Made by a program: the position numbers and the translations under genes
NCBI GenBank assembly: GCA_034669145.1
Contig: JAXDNY010000023.1
Coordinates: 1 to 63,272 of the forward strand
DNA from: PALSA-894 sp034669145
GTDB taxonomy: Bacteria > Pseudomonadota > Alphaproteobacteria > Rhizobiales > Xanthobacteraceae
Length of the DNA stretch: 63,272 bases
Direction: 5' to 3'
Notes under the pieces: model-generated
The model's database searches: none
What the model saw: only the letters and a program-made list of their open reading frames with translations
What the model was told of the DNA's origin: nothing
Part shown: positions 51,297-59,221 of the stretch, in pieces
Layout of the letters: every line of letters starts with the position of its first letter
How positions within the stretch are numbered: the stretch's first letter is position 1

Positions 51297-51981
51297 TGAA
51301 TGGGATCATCTTGCCATCCGCGTCGAATGCGCGTGACCAGTAGTCCACCTCACGCTCGAATTCACCCGGCTCGAACCATCGCTTTACTGTGCTCGGCGCC
51401 ACACCAAGAGCATCGGCCAGCATCTTGAACGTCGGGGTAATACCACGTGCTTTGAGCTGTCCACCAATCAGCGCCGCATTGCCTTTCTGTTCGTGTGCGT
51501 GGGCTGCTTGCTTGTATTCTGGATTTGCCCCGCCAAGTCGCTCGCGAATGAGTACGATTAAGTCGCGAGGAATTTCCAAAGTGTTGTTCCAGCTTAGCGC
51601 ATCAAGCGAGCAGTTTATGATCCAGTCAATTAGCTTGTCGGGGACTGCGAGCCCTCGTCTTACCAAGTGAGTCTCACCGGCCTCAGCCCGTTTTCGCGCC
51701 TCAATAATTCTTTCCATAAGCTGGAGAGAGATTTCGCTGATGGCGTCCGGATCAGCGTCCAGCGTTCCTGCTATCAAATCGGGATCGAATCCATAGCGCT
51801 TCAGTTCAGGCTCCATATAGAAAAGCGGGTCTATACCGCCAAGTACGCTTACCTCAATTTCAGCCGTCGGATTTTCCCTTCGCAATCTTACGTAATTTTC
51901 TATCGAAGGGTTCTTTTTGAAAGCTTTTGAAAAGTCGTTGAAACCACCACCCTCTTGGCTCCCGAAGCTGCGCGCTGCCAC
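51280..51981 (-). CDS. Hypothetical protein with C-terminal helix-turn-helix
   Basis: 233 aa, no signal peptide or membrane segment. Residues about 180-210 form a helix-turn-helix (TFKMLADALGVAPSTVKRWFEPGEF), of the kind found in sigma-70 region 4 or phage regulators. The rest is helical (SEISLQLMERIIEARKRAEAGE; DKLIDWIINCSLDALSWN). Base composition is clearly less GC-rich than the core genes, which suggests transfer. Not recognised. Confidence 0.75.
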   Translation of the reverse strand: MAARSFGSQEGGGFNDFSKAFKKNPSIENYVRLRRENPTAEIEVSVLGGIDPLFYMEPELKRYGFDPDLIAGTLDADPDAISEISLQLMERIIEARKRAEAGETHLVRRGLAVPDKLIDWIINCSLDALSWNNTLEIPRDLIVLIRERLGGANPEYKQAAHAHEQKGNAALIGGQLKARGITPTFKMLADALGVAPSTVKRWFEPGEFEREVDYWSRAFDADGKMIPFNERQK

Positions 51982-52074
51982 GAGTCCCTCCTCGCATCAT
52001 CAAGGATCATTCAGCAAGCGTCAGGAGGGCTAGGCAAACGACCCCACACTCTTCGCTTTTTACTTATCGGCCCG

Positions 52075-52110
52075 CGTGGGCACGGCGCTACGCGCCTTTG
52101 CCCACCCTAC
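52075..52110. repeat. Palindromic repeat (GGGCAAAGCG family), right copy, inverted
   Basis: Read on the minus strand it is GTAGGGTGGGCAAAGGCGCG then TAGCGCCGTGCCCAC, closely matching the left copy at 50693-50722 in opposite orientation. TGGGCA and TGCCCA pair within the copy. Confidence 0.75.
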
Positions 52111-52116
52111 GGCTGG

Positions 52117-52281
52117 TCACGCCTTCGGCAGATAGCCCTTCTTGCGAAGATAATCGGCGAGCAGCTTTTCAATCAGCGACGTGAGCGAGCGGTGATCATC
52201 GACCGCGGCTTTTTCGGCGGCCTCCTTGAGCGACGGTTGCAGCCGCAGGTTCACCTGAGCGCTCTTGGTCTCTTTCGACAC
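52117..52281 (-). CDS. Small ribbon-helix-helix-like protein, probable regulator or antitoxin
   Basis: 54 aa from a GTG at 52281 (VSKETKSAQVNLRLQPSLKEAAEKAAVDDHRSLTSLIEKLLADYLRKKGYLPKA read in parts); an upstream ATG at 52344 would add 21 residues. The strand AQVNLRLQPSLKEAAEKAA and helix RSLTSLIEKLLADYLRKKG fit the Arc/MetJ/CopG fold. A toxin partner is not evident next to it. Starts 6 bases after a repeat copy. Confidence 0.75.
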   Translation of the reverse strand: MSKETKSAQVNLRLQPSLKEAAEKAAVDDHRSLTSLIEKLLADYLRKKGYLPKA

Positions 52282-52406
52282 TGTATAGAAACCCTCTTTA
52301 CAATATTGAGAATCGAGTGTAAAGAGAGTCGCTACATTCAACAAGCGGCCCGCCCCGGTGCTACCAACACCGCGACGGGCCTAACCCCAGCCACGGAGAT
52401 CAGTCC

Positions 52407-52904
52407 ATGGCCAAGGCTGAGCCGCGTTCTATCACACGCCGGTCGCTGGTTGCAGCGCTTGCGCTGCCGGCCGTCCCCCTGCTTCCCGCCGTTGCGTCGG
52501 CTCTCCCGTCCCCGGATTTCGCTTCCGCTCAATCCGGGCTACCCGCGCCGCCCGACCCCATCTTCGCGGCGATCGAGGCACACGTTCGCGCCTATCGCGC
52601 GTTCATCGCCGTGCTCGATGCGCTGGCGGTGGCCGAGACGCAGGCGTGGCACGCCCCGCGTGGGGCACGGCGCGCCGCCAAGAAGCGGCTCAAGCAAGCC
52701 CGTGCCGACGAAAACCATTTCGGTGACCTCGAGTCCGATGCGTTCGAATCGTTGGTCGCGACCGTGCCACAAACCCTGCGCGGCGCCGCCGCGATGCTGG
52801 CGTACGTGCGCGCGTGGTTGGCGGAAGGCCATTCCATGGACGACGAGGAGGAAACCATCACGCTGCTTGTCTCGATCGAGTGCGCGGTGCGTGCCAGCAT
52901 GTAG
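52407..52904 (+). CDS. Tat-exported protein of unknown function, with an embedded repeat
   Basis: 165 aa. The N-terminus ITRRSLVAALALPAVPLLPAVASA is a twin-arginine-like signal. Directly after it, codons for SPDFASAQSGLP are encoded by a TAGCCCG-family palindromic repeat (52511-52542) read in frame. The rest is helical, with Ala/Arg-rich stretches (AFIAVLDALAVAETQAWHAPRGARRAAKKRLKQARADENHF in parts) and a C-terminal VSIECAVRASM. A GGAG lies 8 bases before the ATG. Not recognised. A second repeat copy follows the stop. Confidence 0.7.
   Translation: MAKAEPRSITRRSLVAALALPAVPLLPAVASALPSPDFASAQSGLPAPPDPIFAAIEAHVRAYRAFIAVLDALAVAETQAWHAPRGARRAAKKRLKQARADENHFGDLESDAFESLVATVPQTLRGAAAMLAYVRAWLAEGHSMDDEEETITLLVSIECAVRASM
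52511..52542. repeat. Palindromic repeat (TAGCCCG family), copy inside a coding region
   Basis: CCCGGATTTCGCTTCCGCTC followed by AATCCGGGCTAC: the right half of the family, complete with its palindromic ends (CCCGGATT / AATCCGGG). It lies in frame in the gene at 52407-52904, just after the signal peptide. Confidence 0.8.
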
Positions 52905-52910
52905 CTTGCT

Positions 52911-52971
52911 CCCGGATTGCGCTTCCGCCTTCGCTAAAGCTTCGGCGGACGAGCCGGTCCATCCGGGCTAC
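52911..52971. repeat. Palindromic repeat (TAGCCCG family), copy at the LivH stop
   Basis: CCCGGATTGCGCTTCCGCCT to CCATCCGGGCTAC, with TTCGCTAAAGC in the middle. The final GGCTAC supplies the TAG stop codon (52968-52970) of the LivH-like gene on the minus strand. Confidence 0.8.
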
Positions 52972-54305
52972 ACATCCCGCGCCTTCGGCCCGGCAAAGCC
53001 GAGCAGCCCGCCGGGCCGCAGCACGAACACCACGATCAGCAATGAGAACACCACAATGTCACGCGCGGAAATGTCGAAATAGGCCGACCAGATCGCCTCG
53101 ATCAGCGCGACCGCGACCCCGCCGAGAAACGCGCCCGGCACCGAGCCGATGCCGCCAACCACGGCCGCGACCAGCGCCTTGAGGCCGAGCATCGCGCCCA
53201 TCGAGAACGAGATGTTGCCGTAGTAGGCGGCGACGATCCAACCGGTCAGGCCCGCGAGCAGGCCGGCCAGCAGAAACGTGAGGCTAAGCAGCCGCTTGCC
53301 GTCGACGCCGAAAAGCGCCGCGGTGCCGGGATCGTCCGCGAAGGCGCGCCACGCACGGCCGAAGCGCGTTCGCCCGAGCAGCAGCAGCACGCTGCACGCC
53401 GCCGCGAGCCCGAGAACGGCCACCACGATCTGCATCGGCGTGACCGTGACGACGAAATCCTCCGCGCGCGCGAGCGCGATCGGCTGATTGAACACCGGCG
53501 GCGTCCAGCGCTCGCGCGCGCCTTGTGAGATGCGCAGGAACTCCTGCACCGAAAGCGCGACCGCGGCGGTGGCGATCAGGATCGGCTGGCCGAGCCGGTG
53601 ACGCGCGTGCAGCGGCGCGACCACGACACGGCCGATCAACAGGCTCCAGCCGGCCGAGATCGCTGCCGCCAGCACGAAGGCGAGCGCGAGGCCCGCGATG
53701 GCATCGCCGACGCCAAGCGCGACGGCTGCCGCGACGCCGCCGATCGCCCCATAGGCACCGAGCACGGCGATTTCGCCGAACGCCAGATTGATCCGGCCGA
53801 CCAGCCCGTAGATCAGCGAATAGGCGGTCGCGAGGAGCGCGTAGACGGCGGCGAGCGCGATGGCGTTGATGAGTTGCTGCAGCGCATAGGCCACGGCGGC
53901 GGGGAGTTGCGAGAGGCCTTGCCGGGAGAGGGACTCGCCGCCCTCGCGCTCGGCCTCCGCCAGGAAACGCTTGAGATAAAGGAGCCGCGCCTCGCCAGCC
54001 AAGCCCTCGGCGGTTTCGACCGCCACCAGATCGAGCCGGTCGCGCTCGAAGGTGGTGCCGCCGAAGCCGCAGGCGACGAAATGCACCCGGCTGGGCGTGC
54101 CCGGCTCGCGCGCCGCGTAATCGATGCGCACGCCCGAGCGCGCGAGCGGGGCCGGCGCGACACGAAGCTCGCGGATCGCGGTGCCGTCAGGATGCAGCAC
54201 CGCGGCTACCTGCCGGCAGAGCCGAAGCTGCTCGTTATCGGTCGCCCGGCCGCATCCCGTGACGGCGAGCGGCAGCAACAGGACGGCGAAGCGGAGCCAG
54301 CGCAT
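52968..54305 (-). CDS. LivH-type ABC permease fused to an N-terminal lipoprotein-like domain
   Basis: 445 aa. The first 20 residues form a lipoprotein signal (FAVLLLPLAVTGC, Cys near 19), followed by about 120 residues of soluble sequence with four Cys-containing or charged blocks (LRLCRQVAAVLHPDG; VHFVACGFGGTTFERDRLDLV). From about 150 to the end the sequence is a LivH permease with eight helices (INAIALAAVYALLATAYSLIYGLVGRINLAFGE in parts, then GGIGSVPGAFLGGVAVALIEAIW). Branched-chain amino acid permeases normally lack such a head. No livM, livG, livF or binding protein is nearby. The ATG at 54305 was chosen because it gives the lipobox. Confidence 0.85.
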   Translation of the reverse strand: MRWLRFAVLLLPLAVTGCGRATDNEQLRLCRQVAAVLHPDGTAIRELRVAPAPLARSGVRIDYAAREPGTPSRVHFVACGFGGTTFERDRLDLVAVETAEGLAGEARLLYLKRFLAEAEREGGESLSRQGLSQLPAAVAYALQQLINAIALAAVYALLATAYSLIYGLVGRINLAFGEIAVLGAYGAIGGVAAAVALGVGDAIAGLALAFVLAAAISAGWSLLIGRVVVAPLHARHRLGQPILIATAAVALSVQEFLRISQGARERWTPPVFNQPIALARAEDFVVTVTPMQIVVAVLGLAAACSVLLLLGRTRFGRAWRAFADDPGTAALFGVDGKRLLSLTFLLAGLLAGLTGWIVAAYYGNISFSMGAMLGLKALVAAVVGGIGSVPGAFLGGVAVALIEAIWSAYFDISARDIVVFSLLIVVFVLRPGGLLGFAGPKARDV

Positions 54306-54404
54306 GGCATAACGATACGCGAACCGCCCTATCCCGTCGCCGCCCCGCCTGCCCTCTTGCGCGCCGCTTCTTGTCGCCGCATTTTCTAAGTCAACTGCGA
54401 GGTC

Positions 54405-54950
54405 ATGACCATGCCGCCAAGCGAGCCGAAGCGGATCGGCCTCTCCGTCGAAGTCAAGCCGCACGCCTACGATCCGGTGACCCAGCCGGAGCTGTTCGAG
54501 GGCGTGCTGGCACGCCGCGTGGTGGCGTTGATGATCGACCTGATAGTGATCGCGCTGCCGCTGATTTTTGTTGCAATCTTCATGCTTGCTTTCACCGTAT
54601 TAACGCTCGGCTTGGGCTTCTTTGTATTCTTTCTCTATGCCCCGATCGCCGTGATCTGGGCGTTGGTCTACTACGGCATGACGCTGGGCAGCCCGGCCTC
54701 GGCCACCATCGGGATGCGCGTGGTCGATATCGAGATGCGCACCTGGTACGGCACGCCGTGCTATTTCGTGCTCGGTGCCATGCACGCCATCATGTTCTGG
54801 CTGACGGTGTCGTTCCTCACCCCGTTCGTCCTGCTGGTCGGCCTGTTCAACGACCGGCGCAGGCTGCTGCACGACATGCTGGTCGGGACGACCGTCATCA
54901 ACAACGAGGCGCGGGCGAGCGCGTTACGTAGCGCTAGCCGCCCCCTTTGA
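54405..54950 (+). CDS. RDD family membrane protein
   Basis: 181 aa. The family motif is present: after a soluble start, LARRVVALMIDLIVIALPLIFVAIF with the conserved Arg and Asp (about 40-60), then YYGMTLGSPASATIGMRVVDIEMRTW near 85-110 and LFNDRRRLLHDMLVGTTVI near 145-165. Three or four membrane helices. Function unknown; some members are linked to ion balance. Two ATGs close together (54405, 54411) are possible. It lies 56 bases before bpt on the same strand, suggesting a pair. Confidence 0.92.
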   Translation: MTMPPSEPKRIGLSVEVKPHAYDPVTQPELFEGVLARRVVALMIDLIVIALPLIFVAIFMLAFTVLTLGLGFFVFFLYAPIAVIWALVYYGMTLGSPASATIGMRVVDIEMRTWYGTPCYFVLGAMHAIMFWLTVSFLTPFVLLVGLFNDRRRLLHDMLVGTTVINNEARASALRSASRPL

Positions 54951-55005
54951 CGGACAGGTTCGAGCAAGCGATGCTGTTCACGCACACAGGATTCGGCTTC
55001 GCACC

Positions 55006-55755
55006 GTGACACACCACTCGCGCGACACGCCGCAGTTCTACCTGACCGCGCCGTCCCCATGCCCGTATCTGCCGGGCAAGGAGGAGCGCAAGGTGTTCAC
55101 GCACCTGGTCGGCGAGCGCGCCGGCGACCTCAACGACCTGCTCACCCATGGCGGCTTCCGCCGCAGCCAGTCGATCGCCTATCGGCCGGCCTGCGAGGCC
55201 TGCCGCGCCTGCATCTCGGTGCGGGTGATCGCCGATCAGTTCCGTCCCTCGCGCGGCATGCGGCGCATCCGCGACCTCAACGCCGACCTGATCGGCGAAA
55301 TGCGTGTGCCGGTGCCGACCTCGGAGCAGTACTCGGTGTTCCGCTCCTACCTCGACGATCGTCACTTCGACGGCGGCATGGCCGACATGACCGTGCTCGA
55401 CTACGCCATGATGGTCGAGGACAGCCATGTCGAGACCAAGCTGGTCGAATACCGTGCGCAGGGGCCGGATAGCCGCATCAACGGGCGCGGCGCGGGCGCA
55501 CTGATGGGCGTGGCGCTGACCGACGTGCTGAGCGATGGGCTTTCGATGGTCTATTCGTTCTACGATCCGGAGTATCGCCGCCGCTCGATCGGGACGTTCA
55601 TGATCCTCGATCACATCGCGCGCGCGCGCCGCATGGGCCTCGCCTACGTGTATCTCGGCTACTGGGTGCGCGATTCAAGGAAGATGGATTACAAGGGCCG
55701 CTTCCTGCCGCAGGAGCGCCTGCTCGCGGACGGATGGACGCGGTTTGAGAGCTAG
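55006..55755 (+). CDS. bpt: Aspartate/glutamate leucyl-transferase (N-end rule pathway)
   Basis: 249 aa, cytoplasmic. Bpt (formerly called arginyltransferase in many genomes) adds Leu to proteins with N-terminal Asp or Glu, marking them for ClpAP. The N-terminal part has the Cys cluster region (PCPYLPGKEERKVFTHL near 19-35; RPACEACRACISVRV near 60-75). The transferase part shows YSFYDPEYRRRSIGTFMILDHI near 180 and VYLGYWVRDSRKMDYKGRFLP near 210. The start is GTG at 55006. Confidence 0.93.
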   Translation: MTHHSRDTPQFYLTAPSPCPYLPGKEERKVFTHLVGERAGDLNDLLTHGGFRRSQSIAYRPACEACRACISVRVIADQFRPSRGMRRIRDLNADLIGEMRVPVPTSEQYSVFRSYLDDRHFDGGMADMTVLDYAMMVEDSHVETKLVEYRAQGPDSRINGRGAGALMGVALTDVLSDGLSMVYSFYDPEYRRRSIGTFMILDHIARARRMGLAYVYLGYWVRDSRKMDYKGRFLPQERLLADGWTRFES

Positions 55756-55786
55756 CTGCGTTCGCGGCGGGCCGGCCGCGCCTCGT

Positions 55787-56992
55787 CTAGTGATGATTGA
55801 CGTAGCTCACGCACTGACCCCGATTGCGGAACGGCTGGTTATTGGCATCGACATAGTTTGCGTAACCGCCATTCTTGCACTGGTCCTTGTTGGTCGGGTG
55901 GCGGTTCGCTGCCGCGGTCCACTTGCTCAGCCGGCCCAAACCAATGGGGAAGAAATCCCCCACGAACTCCTCGCCCGTGGAAGCAATCGCGATGTCTTCC
56001 GGCTCCCGGAACGCCGTGCTGTCTCCCCACGCGCCCTGGAACACGCCGTTGGTATCGAAAATCTGGATCCTGTTGTTCGGATACGAATCCGCCACATAGA
56101 GAAGCCCATTGCTATACCGGATACCGAGGCAGCCGTAGTCGGCGCATTGGCCGTTACCGGAACCCTGAGAGCCCCATGACGCCAGATAGTTTCCGTTGAG
56201 GTCGAATTTCTGGATGCGGAAATTCTGGGTATCGGAGACGAAGACGCTGGTGCCGTCCGTCGTGACCCCGCCGGTCGATTGGAACAGATTGAATTGCCCC
56301 GCGCCGCTGCCGGTCTGACCGGGGAAGCAGACGGCGTCGAGCGAGGTGCAGATTTCGAACTGCGCGGCACCGGTCTTGACGCCCCAGCCCCACATCCGTT
56401 CGAAGTTGCCGCTGAGATCGAACTTTTGCAGGCGCTCGAATCCAAGACCATCGACGACGTAGATCTTCCCCGTCACCTGATCGACATCGATCGCCGTGAT
56501 GGTCCCGGAGAATTGCGCCTTGCTGGTGCCGCCGCTGCCGAACTGGAAAACCAGATTGCCGAAGGCGTCGAGAACCTTGATGCGGTTGTTCACCCGATCG
56601 GCCACGATGATCCGGTCATTGAGGATGTTGGTATTCCCGGCTCCTCCGCGATAGACCGCGATCCCGGAGGTGCTTGCGCCGAACTGATTGGCCGCGCTGC
56701 CGGCGCCGCCGCCATTGCCGGTGCCGGTGTAGGGAAGCTGCGTGAGCGTGGCGTCGAACTTTTGCACCTGCGCGCCGTCGGACAACAGCACATACAGATT
56801 GTCGCCGGTGCCGAACGCGAGCGTCACCCCGTGTCCTTCCGGTGGGACGATGGCCCGGTCGGCCATGAAAACCGGCGTGGTGATCGCGCCCGCCGCCGAC
56901 ACGGGACGCTGGGTGGTTGGCAGGATCGCGATTGCACTTATGGTTGCTGCGCCGGCCAGCAGAAGGCCGCGTACGGGTCTGGTGATGTTCAC
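55787..56992 (-). CDS. Secreted NHL-repeat protein
   Basis: 401 aa from a GTG at 56992 (VNITRPVRGLLLAGAATISAIAIL), with a signal peptide ending near VSAAG. NHL beta-propeller repeats run from about 50 to 350 (DNLYVLLSDGAQVQKFD; RIIVADRVNNRIKVLDAFGNLVFQFGSGG; KIYVVDGLGFERLQKFDLSGNF; VFVSDTQNFRIQKFDLNGNYLASWGSQG; LLYVADSYPNNRIQIFDTNG; all in parts). The tail KDQCKNGGYANY to NRGQCVSYVNHH is a small two-Cys motif I recall from cell-surface proteins. It is probably extracellular or periplasmic. Single gene. Confidence 0.9.
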   Translation of the reverse strand: MNITRPVRGLLLAGAATISAIAILPTTQRPVSAAGAITTPVFMADRAIVPPEGHGVTLAFGTGDNLYVLLSDGAQVQKFDATLTQLPYTGTGNGGGAGSAANQFGASTSGIAVYRGGAGNTNILNDRIIVADRVNNRIKVLDAFGNLVFQFGSGGTSKAQFSGTITAIDVDQVTGKIYVVDGLGFERLQKFDLSGNFERMWGWGVKTGAAQFEICTSLDAVCFPGQTGSGAGQFNLFQSTGGVTTDGTSVFVSDTQNFRIQKFDLNGNYLASWGSQGSGNGQCADYGCLGIRYSNGLLYVADSYPNNRIQIFDTNGVFQGAWGDSTAFREPEDIAIASTGEEFVGDFFPIGLGRLSKWTAAANRHPTNKDQCKNGGYANYVDANNQPFRNRGQCVSYVNHH

Positions 56993-57198
56993 GGGGTGAG
57001 ACCTATGAGGATGGGGCGGGAGGCGGGACGGAGGCGAATCGCCGGTTGGCACCGGAGGTAAGGTAAACTGTCCAATTGCCGCGTGTCGAACAAGCCGTCG
57101 ACAACTACTTGTCCTCAGAATTCGGCGTATGCGCAGGCGGGGCACGCGCCACGCTGTCGAACGAGGCTGCGGAAAAATGTCTGCGCGCAGGCCGCGCG

Positions 57199-58548
57199 TC
57201 ACCCCGGGATCAAATCGTACAGCAGCTTGATATTGAGCACGATCAGGATCGCGGCGATCAGTGCCGAAGCCCAGGTGAGCCAGCGCGGCGCGACCAGTTC
57301 GCCCATCTTGGCGCGGCTCGCCGTGAACATCACCAGCGGCACGATCGCGAACGGCAGCGCGAGGCCGAGGATCACCTGACTGAGGATCAGGAGTTTCGCG
57401 GTGCCGGCCTCGCCGGCCCAGATCGTCACCGCGGCGGCCGGCACGATCGCGATGGCGCGCGTGGTCAGCCGCCGCGCCCAGGGCGGCAGGCGGATGTCGA
57501 GAAAGCCCTCCATCACGATCTGGCCGGCGAGCGTCGCCGTCACGGTCGAGTTGAGGCCGCAGCACAGAAGCGCGATGCCGAACAGCGTCGGCGCCCAGGC
57601 GGAGCCGAGCAGCGGCGCGATCAGCTTGTGCACCTCGCCGAGCTCGGAGACGTCCGTCTGGCCGGTCTTGTTGAAGGTCGCGGCGGCGAGAATGAGGATC
57701 GCCGCGTTGATCAGCAGCGCGAACATCAGCGCGACGGTGGAGTCGATTGTCGCGAGCTTGATCGCCTCGCGCTTGTCCTCGACCGACTCGCCGAACCGCC
57801 GCGTCTGCACCACGCCCGAATGGAGGAATAGATTGTGCGGCATCACGGTCGCGCCGATGATGCCGATCGCCAAATAGAGCATGTCGGGATTTTTCACGAT
57901 CTCGACCGTCGGCGCGAAGCCGACGATCACGGCGCGCCAGTCCGGATTGGCCATCGCGATCTGGATCGCGAAGCACACCGCGATGACGCCGAGCAACGTC
58001 ACGATCAGGGCCTCGATCCAGCGGAAGCCGATATTCTGCAGCCACAGGATCAGGAACACATCGAGCGCCGTGATGATCACGCCGAGCTCGAGCGGAATGC
58101 CGAACAACAGATTGAGCCCGATCGCGGTGCCGATGACTTCGGCCAAGTCGGTCGCGCAGATCGCGATCTCGCTCACCACCCAGAGCGGCCACGAGGCCCA
58201 GCGCGGGAATGCGTCGCGGCAGGCCTGCGCGAGGTCGCGGCCCGCGCCGATCCCGAGCCGCGCACACAGCGCCTGCAGCAGGATCGCCATGATGTTCGAG
58301 ACGAGCGCGACGGTGAGCAGCGCGTAGCCGAACTTGGAGCCGCCCGCGAGCGAGGTCGCCCAGTTGCCCGGGTCCATGTAGCCGACGGCGACGAGGTATC
58401 CGGGTCCGAGGAAGGCGGAGAGCTTGCGCCAGAACGAGCCGGTCGGGCGCGTCCGGATCGAGCCGAAGACCTCCGAGAGCGATGGTGTCCCGCGCGGGCG
58501 CTTCCAGCCGGCTTCGCTTGGCGCGGCTTCGATCGACTGTACGGCCAT
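57199..58548 (-). CDS. mntH: Nramp-family divalent metal (Mn2+/Fe2+) transporter
   Basis: 449 aa, proton-coupled manganese importer. The metal motif DPGNW is at 59-63; the second, MPHNLFLHS, is near 235. About eleven helices. The ATG at 58548 (MAVQSIEAAPSEAG) was chosen by protein start similarity; the frame is open upstream. A Mur/Fur-like inverted repeat lies 38 bases before the ATG, consistent with manganese-dependent repression in Rhizobiales. Single gene; the cytochrome b561 gene lies behind that site on the same strand. Confidence 0.95.
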   Translation of the reverse strand: MAVQSIEAAPSEAGWKRPRGTPSLSEVFGSIRTRPTGSFWRKLSAFLGPGYLVAVGYMDPGNWATSLAGGSKFGYALLTVALVSNIMAILLQALCARLGIGAGRDLAQACRDAFPRWASWPLWVVSEIAICATDLAEVIGTAIGLNLLFGIPLELGVIITALDVFLILWLQNIGFRWIEALIVTLLGVIAVCFAIQIAMANPDWRAVIVGFAPTVEIVKNPDMLYLAIGIIGATVMPHNLFLHSGVVQTRRFGESVEDKREAIKLATIDSTVALMFALLINAAILILAAATFNKTGQTDVSELGEVHKLIAPLLGSAWAPTLFGIALLCCGLNSTVTATLAGQIVMEGFLDIRLPPWARRLTTRAIAIVPAAAVTIWAGEAGTAKLLILSQVILGLALPFAIVPLVMFTASRAKMGELVAPRWLTWASALIAAILIVLNIKLLYDLIPG

Positions 58549-58585
58549 CGACAATGCTCCCGAGTTGGCCGGGACTATAGCTTGT

Positions 58586-58600
58586 TGCGAATAATTTGCA
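58586..58600. promoter_or_regulatory. Mur/Fur-like box upstream of mntH
   Basis: TGCGAATAATTTGCA: arms TGCGAAT and ATTTGCA around a central A, one mismatch from a perfect palindrome, lying 38-52 bases before the mntH start in an AT-rich patch. TGCAAAT-N-ATTTGCA-like boxes are typical of Fur-family regulators; in Rhizobiales Mur controls mntH. Confidence 0.65.
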
Positions 58601-58658
58601 ATTGCAGAATTGGAACAGACAAGCGATCCAGAAGGCGCTTTGGCCGCGCCGGAGTTCC

Positions 58659-59201
58659 TCAACTCGCCATTCGGCGCAAAATGTCGTTCTTTTTGATGAA
58701 GTGGTGCCGAAGCGCGCCGGCCACGTGGACCAGCACAAGCACGGCCAAGCAGTAGGCCAGCACTTGGTGGCTTCCCTCCAGCAGATTGCGCACGCTCCGC
58801 TCCATGCTGGTCACAATCGGTGGAATTTCGAGGCCCAACAAATCCTTGGTCATCGGGGTCCGGAACGTCGTCGCCACCAGCCAGCCGGTTACGGCCACGA
58901 TGAGCATGAAAACATAAAGGCCGATATGACCGCCGTGGGCCGCCCACCGCTCCCATGTCTTGGTATCCAGCGGGAGCGCCGGTACCGGATTGATCCAGCG
59001 CCACAACAGCCGAATGACCGTCAACGCCAACAGATCGTAACCGAGCGCCGCGTGCCACGCGTAGTTTGCCAGCCGTTCCGGGCGCGGCGTCAAATGGGTC
59101 ATCCACCAGCCGTGAGCGAGGAGTACCAGAATCGCGAGCGCCCCTATCCAGTGCAGCGCCTTCGCAGGCCAACCCCAGGTTATCGTCGAATTGCGAAACA
59201 T
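58659..59201 (-). CDS. Cytochrome b561
   Basis: 180 aa, four membrane helices, di-haem b561 family (TTWGWPAKALHWIGALAILVLLAHGWWMTH-type start in parts, with His ligands near 17 and 24; then HAALGYDLLALTVIRLLWRWINP, HIGLYVFMLIVAVTGWLVA and VLAYCLAVLVLVHVAGALRHHF). It passes electrons to or from ubiquinone in the inner membrane. The position just upstream of mntH on the same strand may mean a shared oxidative-stress role (inference). Downstream of parC's stop by 20 bases. Confidence 0.92.
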   Translation of the reverse strand: MFRNSTITWGWPAKALHWIGALAILVLLAHGWWMTHLTPRPERLANYAWHAALGYDLLALTVIRLLWRWINPVPALPLDTKTWERWAAHGGHIGLYVFMLIVAVTGWLVATTFRTPMTKDLLGLEIPPIVTSMERSVRNLLEGSHQVLAYCLAVLVLVHVAGALRHHFIKKNDILRRMAS

Positions 59202-59221
59202 GACGTCTCCGGAGTCCGGGC

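Noticed and set aside
51955..53082. 375-codon plus-strand frame overlapping the Tat-type protein and LivH end
   Set aside because: Reads through two repeats and out of frame with better-supported genes; Arg/Pro/Ser-rich product.
57000..58738. N-terminal extension of the NHL-protein frame across mntH
   Set aside because: The frame is open by base composition; the signal peptide after the GTG at 56992 marks the true start.
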